This document shows positions 1 to 6,461 of a stretch of DNA of 10,366 bases, in pieces. How positions within the stretch are numbered: the stretch's first letter is position 1; every line of letters begins with the position of its first letter. The stretch comes from a bacterium (lineage in GTDB: Bacteria; T1Sed10-126), in contig PWHN01000089.1 in assembly GCA_003554945.1 (NCBI GenBank), positions 1 through 10,366 on the forward strand, in the 5' to 3' direction. The position numbers were made by a program, and so were the translations under genes. A model generated the notes under the pieces. It had not been told where the DNA came from and ran no database searches. It was given only the letters and a program-made list of their open reading frames with translations.

Positions 1-3000
1 ATCCTTCTGTCCCTATTACCTCCTCCTCATTGCTTCCCTCTGTTATCTCGACTCGCTTCTCTTCGCCTCCTCCCTCATCCAATACCACAAGCTCCGCTAT
101 CTCAAAATGCTCGTCCGTCGCTGTATATTCTACTTCCACATCCTCGCCTGACTGGCGGTATACTTCCTCGGCTTCCGTCGGCTCGTGTATCTCTAACTCC
201 GGCTCCGTCGAATCAACAGTAAACTCCTGGCTGACGTCCTCATTTTCATTGCCAGCCTTATCGACAGCAGTTACTTGTATTAACGCCTCTTCGGTATCGT
301 CAGCGGCAACAGTCCACTCAAACTGAAATTCGTCTCCGCCGGTGAAATCTTGCTCCTCAATTTCCGTCCAGTTTGTTCCATCATCGGCAGAATAATCGAC
401 AATGAATTCATCGTAACCCGACTCACCGGCTTCAGTTGCCGTCCACTCAATCAATTCATCGTCGTCACCAGCCCAGTATTCACCACCTTCCGGCCGATTT
501 AAAGTTACTTCCGGCTCCTCAGTATCAACCGTAATTGCTACCTCGTCGCTGCCCTGGTTGCCCGCCTGGTCGGTCGCCCGCACCTCCAGCGTCCTTTCAC
601 CATCCTCAAGCTCAAACGTATGCGACTCTTCGCTGTCGGCGACCTCCCAGTCCTCTCCGTCCACTCTCACCTCGTGCTCTCCCAGCCCGCTTTCTCCTAT
701 CGTTGGCGTCTCCCAGCTTGCTTCAACTTCGCTTGAGTTAATATATTCTCCTTCATCCGGCGCTTCTATTTCCACCACCGGCTCCTCTGTGTCTATCGTG
801 ACCGTTACCTCGTCACTGCCCTGGTTGCCCGCCTGGTCGGTCGCCCGCACCTCCAACGTCCTTTCCCCGTCTTCAAGATCAAACTGGTGGGACTCATCAC
901 TATCGGACGACTCCCAAGTTCCTCCGTCAACGCGAACCTCGTGTGTTTCCAATCCGCTCGGCCCAATCGTCGGCGTCTGCCAGCTTGCTTCCACCTCGCT
1001 TGCATCAATATATTCCCCCTCTTCCGGTGCTTCTAATTCCACCACCGGCTTCTCTGTATCTATCGTGACCGTTACCTCGTCACTGCCCTGGTTGCCCGCC
1101 TGGTCGGTCGCCCGCACCTCCAGCGTCCTTTCCCCGTCTTCAAGATCGAACAGATGGGACTCATCACTATTAGACGACTCCCAATTTCCTCCGTCAACAC
1201 GGACCTCGTGTGTTTCCAATCCGCTCGGCCCAATCGTCGGCGTCTGCCAGCTTGCTTCCACCTCACTTGCATCAATATATTCCCCCTCTTCCGGTGCTTC
1301 TAATTCCACCACCGGCTCCTCTGTATCTATCGTGACCGTTACCTCGTCGCTATTCACGTTCCCCGCTTCATCTATCGCCTCTACTTCCAACGTTTGTTCG
1401 CCGTCGGCGAGGTCCAGTCCATAGCTTGACTCGCCTGCACCAAGCTCCGCCTCTGGATTATCGTCCACGTAAACGTTATGCTCCACAATGTCACTAAGTC
1501 CCTCGCTGGAGCTATTCCACTCAAGAGTTATATCACCGTCATCAAAAATATCTCCATCACCAGGTGACGTTACCTCGATAGTAGGCGGATCGTTATCAAT
1601 TATGAACTCATCAGTTTCATCGGTATATTCGTGTCCCACACCGTCCTCGGCTGTAAGACGCACCTGGGCGTCAGCGTGGCTGGCTGAGGGAAGATCCCAG
1701 GTATAGCTCCCACTGCCACAGGCAACAGAAGTCAGATTTACCCAGCCGTGGCCGTCATACCACTCGAGCTGACAACCGTCGTATCCCGACGGACCGGGAT
1801 CAAAAGTGTTCCACTCTATCTCCAGCTCTCCACCACCCGGTTTTACCGTGTTCCCATCCGGGTTTGTCAGCTCTACCACCGGATCCGTCCCATCAACGGC
1901 CACCTGCACATAATCGGCATAACTCCCCTCCCCCTGCCCGACGTTATCCACCACGAACAAATCAAAATAGTCCTCCTCTATCTCATCCACATCCGGCACG
2001 CTCCAGAGGTAAGACTCTTCCTCAACATCAGTGGATGTAAATATTTCGTCACCGGGGGGATACTCAACATAGCCGTAATCCCAGCCCGACGGGCCGGCCT
2101 CCTCAGCATCCCATTCAACCAGGTAGTCTGTGCCGGCTTTTATAACTTCACCGTCGGAGGGAGCGACGAGACTGGCTGACGGTTCAGTAGAATCAATCGT
2201 GTGACCAATGCTATTGTCCCAGTTACCATTACCCGCATTGTCAAAAGCGTCTACATATATTGTTCCATCAGTTGTATTGTCTTCCGGTAGTTCAATGTCA
2301 GCACTTCGAGCAGCACTTCCGTAAGTCCCAAAATTTATTGAACCATACTCGTCGGATTCATAGCGAACTTGAAAATAGTCGTAGCCCGAGGGCCCCGCAT
2401 CATCAGCTGACCATTCTACCGTTATTTCTTCGCCACCAACGTATTCCTGGTAGTTGAAGGGGCTATCTACTGAAATTTCGGGATCAGACTGGTCAATCGT
2501 GAAATCAGCAGTCTGATCCTCAGCTTCAACACCCACAGCATCAAGCGCCTCGATTCTAATGCGCATCTCGCTGCTTTCAACCCATGAACCGGGGTTCCAG
2601 GAATAACTCTGATCTCCGCAGGGAACGGTGCCAATACCATTCCAGGTTCCTCCCCCGTTAGTAGAATAATTCAGAGCACACTCAGATCCCCAGCCCCAGG
2701 GATGATTCGGATCTTCTCCCCATTCTATTTCAATTGTCTCGTCAGCGTAAATATCACCGGTGGAGGGAGAACTAATGTTAAGATGGGGGGGGTCGCGCTC
2801 TATTCTTTCAATTTCACCGTCATCACCGTCACCAGAAGCATAAGCAGTTCCGTCTGTGCTCCCACCAACATATCCACTACCTCCGTCTCCACCATCCACT
2901 GAAAGATTGGCGTCAAAACTTTTATCAGCATAACGCTTAAAAATTAATCCACCACTGCCACCTCCACCTCCACCCACAACTGCCCGATTATAATATTCTC

Positions 3001-3889
3001 CATCACTACCATCTCCCCCGTCAGCAATAAGATCAGCTCCGCCAGAAGAGTTTATATATCCAGCTTCAAGCCAGAGTGACCCACCAGCTCCTCCGCCGGC
3101 TCCGCCTCCTCCACCAGCGGCGTCTGGAGCAACTCCATCTCCAGCGGAGACATTTATTTCTGAGCCCCAATCGAGTTCAATTTCCGGCGCTATAAACTGA
3201 ACAGCCGGTCCTCCATATCCCCCCCGAGAAGGATCATGCGAACCACCATCAGCATCCAGGGCAGGTGCACTACCCCCACCTCCCCCTTCCACAACGTTAA
3301 GTTCACCAGAATTATTAGTCTGACCAACTCCACCGGCTACGTATCCTTCATTATCTTCTGTAACTCCTGCGCCTCCACCACCACTAATGCTTGCCGCTGG
3401 TGCCCGGCTGACCCCGCCGGCTCCTCCAGATGCCGAAATATATACATACGTCATTGCGACACTTGCAGAATAATCCCCCCGTTCTCCCCCGTCATTCCAA
3501 TCATTACCGTCTTCCCCTTCGGTTGCATACCAGTCGGAACTCATTGTCCGGCTAATAGTCACATAATGATCATTATCAAAGCCGCCCGCTTTGCCAGTTG
3601 CATAATGATCTCCCCAATTCGGATGGCGGGTTAATTCTCCCTGGACATGTATATAATCCTCAGCCTCGACAGTCAGGTTCCCATTTATATATACCTCACA
3701 GTCGGGAATGGTGAAGCTGGAAACCTCGTAAAGACCTGAATAAAAACCGCCACAGCTTGCTTCGTAATCTTCTGCAGACAGGGGGGACGAAAAAATTAAG
3801 AAAAATAATAAAGGAAAGATAAGGTAGGCAAAAATTTTGACACAACAATCCCCGGGGTTGAACTGACCGGAAAGCGCCCGTTTATTCAT
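1..3889 (-). CDS. Giant secreted Gly-rich / Ig-like repeat surface protein (C-terminus off window)
   Basis: The frame is open from the ATG at 3889 to the left edge, at least 1296 codons, so the gene is 3'-partial here. Residues 1-39 look like a signal peptide: K3 R4 and K18, a hydrophobic core at about 19-34, and likely cleavage after S-P-L-S-A39. Residues 40-360 are Gly-rich, with GGGG and GGAGG runs between short beta-like stretches such as GGSLWLEAG, a pattern seen in extracellular beta-helical proteins. From about 368 come nine complete Ig-like domains of 89-100 residues and the start of a tenth. Most end in an A-x-D-x-A-G-N type strand followed by V-T-I-D-T, and seven carry a G-[PE]-S-G turn. 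This resembles bacterial Ig-like domains of adhesins. The product is very acidic. No good Shine-Dalgarno sequence precedes the ATG; the in-frame stop of the upstream gene limits any longer start. It is probably cotranscribed with the 561-residue gene 33 bp upstream. An adhesin or S-layer-like role is inferred; the cell anchor, if any, lies outside the window. Confidence 0.88.
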   Translation of the reverse strand, partial: MNKRALSGQFNPGDCCVKIFAYLIFPLLFFLIFSSPLSAEDYEASCGGFYSGLYEVSSFTIPDCEVYINGNLTVEAEDYIHVQGELTRHPNWGDHYATGKAGGFDNDHYVTISRTMSSDWYATEGEDGNDWNDGGERGDYSASVAMTYVYISASGGAGGVSRAPAASISGGGGAGVTEDNEGYVAGGVGQTNNSGELNVVEGGGGGSAPALDADGGSHDPSRGGYGGPAVQFIAPEIELDWGSEINVSAGDGVAPDAAGGGGGAGGGAGGSLWLEAGYINSSGGADLIADGGDGSDGEYYNRAVVGGGGGGSGGLIFKRYADKSFDANLSVDGGDGGSGYVGGSTDGTAYASGDGDDGEIERIERDPPHLNISSPSTGDIYADETIEIEWGEDPNHPWGWGSECALNYSTNGGGTWNGIGTVPCGDQSYSWNPGSWVESSEMRIRIEALDAVGVEAEDQTADFTIDQSDPEISVDSPFNYQEYVGGEEITVEWSADDAGPSGYDYFQVRYESDEYGSINFGTYGSAARSADIELPEDNTTDGTIYVDAFDNAGNGNWDNSIGHTIDSTEPSASLVAPSDGEVIKAGTDYLVEWDAEEAGPSGWDYGYVEYPPGDEIFTSTDVEEESYLWSVPDVDEIEEDYFDLFVVDNVGQGEGSYADYVQVAVDGTDPVVELTNPDGNTVKPGGGELEIEWNTFDPGPSGYDGCQLEWYDGHGWVNLTSVACGSGSYTWDLPSASHADAQVRLTAEDGVGHEYTDETDEFIIDNDPPTIEVTSPGDGDIFDDGDITLEWNSSSEGLSDIVEHNVYVDDNPEAELGAGESSYGLDLADGEQTLEVEAIDEAGNVNSDEVTVTIDTEEPVVELEAPEEGEYIDASEVEASWQTPTIGPSGLETHEVRVDGGNWESSNSDESHLFDLEDGERTLEVRATDQAGNQGSDEVTVTIDTEKPVVELEAPEEGEYIDASEVEASWQTPTIGPSGLETHEVRVDGGTWESSDSDESHQFDLEDGERTLEVRATDQAGNQGSDEVTVTIDTEEPVVEIEAPDEGEYINSSEVEASWETPTIGESGLGEHEVRVDGEDWEVADSEESHTFELEDGERTLEVRATDQAGNQGSDEVAITVDTEEPEVTLNRPEGGEYWAGDDDELIEWTATEAGESGYDEFIVDYSADDGTNWTEIEEQDFTGGDEFQFEWTVAADDTEEALIQVTAVDKAGNENEDVSQEFTVDSTEPELEIHEPTEAEEVYRQSGEDVEVEYTATDEHFEIAELVVLDEGGGEEKRVEITEGSNEEEVIGTEG
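525..1325 (-). repeat. Three 267-bp tandem repeats encoding Ig-like domains
   Basis: Three in-frame units of exactly 267 bp (89 codons) lie at 525-791, 792-1058 and 1059-1325. By eye, the second and third differ at about 11 of 267 positions. The first is clearly more diverged but keeps the block coding for A-T-D-Q-A-G-N-Q-G. A related but older copy lies on the right from 1326. The units code for Ig-like domains at about residues 856-1122 of the giant surface protein. The absence of indels keeps the frame open, and near identity indicates recent duplication or gene conversion. Confidence 0.93.
2785..2792. repeat. Homopolymer G8 tract (C8 on coding strand)
   Basis: Eight consecutive G residues on the plus strand encode D-P-P-H (residues 366-369) at the joint between the Gly-rich region and the first Ig-like domain of the giant surface protein. 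Such tracts in surface-protein genes can change length by slipped-strand mispairing. Here a change of one base would break the frame and remove all Ig-like domains. The tract is seen; variability is inference. Confidence 0.6.
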
Positions 3890-3923
3890 ATAAAGAACCA
3901 CAACACTTAAAAAATTGAAACAT
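3882..3923 (-). promoter_or_regulatory. Possible 13-codon coupling mini-ORF between two surface-protein genes
   Basis: In the 33-bp gap, an ATG overlaps the stop codon of the 561-residue gene as TAATG. It opens a 13-codon frame (M-F-Q-F-F-K-C-C-G-S-L-Y-E) whose TAA lies inside ATGAATAA, the first codons of the giant gene. The giant gene lacks a clear ribosome binding site, so ribosomes terminating here could reinitiate on its ATG. The overlap geometry is visible, but a short frame like this can arise by chance, and translation is unproven. Confidence 0.22.
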
Positions 3924-5608
3924 TATTGTAATATTACCAGGAAAAACATCGCGGATGCTTTCAACGCCTCAGTCTCTTCCAGTTGACCATGTTGCTCCTC
4001 AAGCCAGGCAAATAAAAAAGTGAGCGGAGGATTATAGTCGCCTTCAAAATATTTTGGTATGGTCACTTCATTAAAATTAATTTTCGCCAGAAGTTCCTCA
4101 AGCTGTTCCATAAGCGAGTCTTCACGTTCGATAATATTCATCGCTTGCTTACGAACTTCATCGTCCCCCCACCATTTACCAGATACTTCACCCTCAATCC
4201 CGGCCAAAACTTCGGCCGCCTGTTGCTTCTCCCCCCTGTGATTTTTGATAGCAGCCCGGTAAAGCTTAGACCAGCGCTCTAATTCTCCCGCAGCTTCTTC
4301 GATTTCGTTAAAAGACTCAAGTGCCACTTCTTCATTTTCAATCAGCATATTTATAATCCCACTAACAAAACTCAGGTTTCCCTTCTCTGCCGGCTCAAGC
4401 TCATTTGATTCAAGAAGCTGAGATTGAAACCGTTCAAAATTTTGCTTTGCCGTTTTAAATTCCCCGAGAGCGATATTTACTTTAACAATGCTAACTTTTA
4501 TATCAGCGTAATTTTTAGTTTCTAAATCCTCCAGGTTATATCCATCAACCTTCTCTAAAAATCTTTCTAAGTCTGGCTCTTCCCAGTTTTCAATAATTTC
4601 TTGCTCTAACGGTTTTATCCGCTCCCTAATCTGCTGATAGAGTGGGTCCGCCGGTTCTTCTTGCAGTCGGTCCTCGGACCTTGTTGCCACAGCTTCTTCC
4701 TGCTCAATCTCCTCGTCTTTCACGAAATCAGGACTATCGGCAGTTTTCATAGCTTCTTCCGCTTCCCCTTCAGGGGTGTCTCCCCGAAGAACCTGTCCCG
4801 GGGAATCGATTTCAGTTACTGGCCGCCGTTCGGGCCTCTCCCGGCGAGAAATTGGCAGGTAATCCAACAAGTTTTCAGGGGAAACTAAAAGTTCCAGGGG
4901 TTCAGCGTCGTAAGTGTTGCCTTTTTTGTCACTAAATTGAATCGTTAAATTCCGCTTGATTTCTTCTTCAACTCCGGCTCCTACCTCATTTTTAATTTGA
5001 CGAATAAATTCCGGTTTATCTGCAAGATCCAGTTCCCTTTCTAAATTGCCGTTTAGTTCTTCTATTTGCTTTAGCTCTAACTCGCCAAAGTAAATCCGCG
5101 CTTCCTGAAAATCATCAGTCTCTAATTCAACTTCCAGTCGGATAATATTATCTTCTATAACCTGCCCTGCCTCCGGAGCCCGGACAGTAACTTTATTAAA
5201 ATACGGGTTCCGTGCCTCTATCACTGTTCTTCCCTTACGTATACCTTCGGCTGGTGCACCCGGACGAACTGGCGCGGTTTCCGCTGCCTCGGATCTTTCC
5301 CTGGCCGGCGTTTGCATTTCTTTTAGCTGCCAGGAAACTTCAAAATCCTGTCTTTCTTCATCAAAACTGAAATTCAACCCACGAATCTGCAACCGCTCTA
5401 TCTGTCGTGGAGTAACTCTATCAGCAATAGTTCTTCCCTCGACATTTATTTGAAACCGGGCGTAACGGGGCGCTTTTTCAAATTCCTCGGGAAAACCCTG
5501 CCTAAAAAGCGTATCGCCGGCAGAAACATCTCTGACAACTAATACGCTAAAGGAAAGCAGTAGAATAATTATAAATGCTGCGCATACCACTATTTTATTT
5601 AGTTTCAT
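3923..5608 (-). CDS. Secreted acidic protein with beta-rich middle and TPR-like helical C-terminus
   Basis: This 561-residue protein is of no family I can name. Residues 1-30 form a signal peptide: K2 and K5, a hydrophobic stretch 6-25, and probable cleavage after D-V-S-A30. There is no lipobox cysteine at the cleavage site. Residues 50-95 and about 135-245 alternate hydrophobic and polar residues as in beta-sandwich domains. Residues 250-320 are an acidic, Pro/Glu-rich linker. Residues 320-510 are paired amphipathic helices with TPR-like features, for example A-L-G-E-F-K-T-A-K-Q-N-F at 380-391. The start is fixed by GAGGTG eight bases upstream of the ATG. The giant Ig-like gene follows 33 bp downstream in the same frame with no terminator between, so the two are likely one transcript. 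Helical repeats usually mediate protein contacts, so this may be an export or assembly partner of the giant protein; that is inference. Confidence 0.85.
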   Translation of the reverse strand: MKLNKIVVCAAFIIILLLSFSVLVVRDVSAGDTLFRQGFPEEFEKAPRYARFQINVEGRTIADRVTPRQIERLQIRGLNFSFDEERQDFEVSWQLKEMQTPARERSEAAETAPVRPGAPAEGIRKGRTVIEARNPYFNKVTVRAPEAGQVIEDNIIRLEVELETDDFQEARIYFGELELKQIEELNGNLERELDLADKPEFIRQIKNEVGAGVEEEIKRNLTIQFSDKKGNTYDAEPLELLVSPENLLDYLPISRRERPERRPVTEIDSPGQVLRGDTPEGEAEEAMKTADSPDFVKDEEIEQEEAVATRSEDRLQEEPADPLYQQIRERIKPLEQEIIENWEEPDLERFLEKVDGYNLEDLETKNYADIKVSIVKVNIALGEFKTAKQNFERFQSQLLESNELEPAEKGNLSFVSGIINMLIENEEVALESFNEIEEAAGELERWSKLYRAAIKNHRGEKQQAAEVLAGIEGEVSGKWWGDDEVRKQAMNIIEREDSLMEQLEELLAKINFNEVTIPKYFEGDYNPPLTFLFAWLEEQHGQLEETEALKASAMFFLVILQ

Positions 5609-5931
5609 AAAAGCTTCACCTCACCCTTTTTTACCTCGGAGGTTGAAAGTTGGGGAAAGAAATCTGGAAAAATTGGGGGCTTCCAAGAAACCGATAGTGC
5701 TGAAAAACTGTGTGAAGACAGAATCGAGGTCGTGCGGAGATAAAAGAGAAAGCTTACTCCAATACTAAAACTTAGTGAAGATATAAACAGTTTGCTTATA
5801 AAATACAACGCAAATGTTCGGACCCGTTTAAAAAAAGAGAAAAACAGTAAGCATACCGTTTTTGTAGGAATAGAGTACAAAAAAATGGAAATTGATAAGT
5901 CAAGATTTACCTTGGCAGGTAAATTTATCAA
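5605..5931 (-). CDS. Doubtful small hydrophobic ORF overlapping the next gene by ATGA
   Basis: A 108-codon frame begins at a TTG (5931-5929) placed seven bases after GGAGG (5943-5939) and ends with TGA sharing bases with the next gene's ATG (ATGA). Those two features are what a translationally coupled first gene of the operon would show. Against it, the product is Ser/Phe/Leu-rich and basic with no recognisable domain, unlike its acidic neighbours, and this kind of composition is expected from any open frame opposite a purine-rich AT stretch. The region may instead be the 5' leader of the operon. I lean towards non-coding. Confidence 0.2.
   Translation of the reverse strand: MINLPAKVNLDLSISIFLYSIPTKTVCLLFFSFFKRVRTFALYFISKLFISSLSFSIGVSFLFYLRTTSILSSHSFSALSVSWKPPIFPDFFPQLSTSEVKKGEVKLL
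5617..5622 (-). promoter_or_regulatory. Ribosome binding site of the 561-residue secreted protein
   Basis: The minus strand reads GAGGTG followed by an eight-base spacer and the ATG at 5608. This supports that start codon and the signal peptide it produces. Confidence 0.7.
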
Positions 5932-6393
5932 ATTATAACCTCCGGGAGATATCAAACGACTTGTGATGTAATCATAAAGACAAAATAGTAATTAAATAAC
6001 ACTTAACACAGAGTCGTTCTAAACCTATATCCGCTTTTGCCTCCCGACCCATTCCTATCAATACCACCAGATAACTTAGGCAGTAATTTTCTTCACATAG
6101 AAGTGTAGTAGATAACTGTGCATTTTTCAACATATTTTTTCACTTTGCAACCATATTTTCGTAAAATAAAACAAATTAAGAGGTGCAGTACAGGTGGAAC
6201 AAAGCGAGAGGACGACTTAGAGGTGAAGATCGCTTTTAGATCAAGACCATAAACCTTGTTGCGAGATACGTGTTACGTGTCGCGGGTTGAAAAACCGTGT
6301 CCACAAACATGGAGTGCAGGTCGGGGGGAGTTCTCGAAGAGGCGAGCATGCGAACAGGCGAAAGTGCGTATAGATCCAGTTCGTTTAGTACAT
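5932..6393. other. Gene-free stretch: AT-rich part then GC-richer orphan segment
   Basis: Positions 5932-6180 are AT-rich, have no credible ORF, and probably contain the promoter of the leftward operon; I see no consensus -35/-10 pair. From about 6181 to 6390 the base composition shifts to higher GC and more purines on the plus strand. This part holds a seven-base-pair stem (AAAGCGA at 6201-6207 with TCGCTTT at 6230-6236), a short symmetrical element at 6251-6273, and a small hairpin CTCG/CGAG near 6334-6347. A 69-codon frame crosses it (6256-6465) but has no ribosome binding site and runs through the terminator, so it is not called. The segment could be an unrecognised RNA, a repeat element or gene debris. 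Confidence 0.5.
6251..6273. repeat. Short imperfect palindrome containing two ACGTG words
   Basis: The element starts with GCGA and ends with TCGC, and encloses two self-complementary ACGT words separated by GTT, giving TACGTGTTACGTG in the centre. It can fold as an interrupted hairpin. Its look recalls dispersed intergenic repeats with TACGTGTTACGTG words, but only one copy is in this window, so repeat status cannot be shown here. Confidence 0.35.
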
Positions 6394-6431
6394 AAAAAAG
6401 CGACGAGCCCCGTTTGGGGCTCGCCGCTTTT
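6394..6431 (-). terminator. Strong intrinsic terminator of the 988-residue gene, possibly bidirectional
   Basis: An almost perfect hairpin pairs AAAAGCG-A-CGAGCCCC with GGGGCTCG-C-CGCTTTT around a GTTT loop; the only mismatch is A/C in the stem. On the minus strand the stem is followed by a run of six T, giving a classical factor-independent terminator 30 bp after the stop codon at 6462. On the plus strand the stem is followed by four T, so it could also stop transcription entering from the left. Confidence 0.92.
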
Positions 6432-6461
6432 GTCCGGCCTCCGGGATTCTGGTTTGTTCGG

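Noticed and set aside
525-1325. CRISPR-like array
   Set aside because: The repeats are contiguous 267-bp coding units with no short repeat and spacer structure.
558-1424. Plus-strand 288-codon open frame across the repeats
   Set aside because: It is the exact complement of the Ig-like repeats, is Ser/Pro-rich, and repeats with the same 267-bp period. The minus frame has a signal peptide and domains, so this is a shadow.
3923-3925. Readthrough of the 561-residue gene's stop into the giant gene, which is in the same frame
   Set aside because: The TAA is ordinary, the giant gene has its own ATG and signal peptide, and the same frame occurs by chance in one of three gene pairs.
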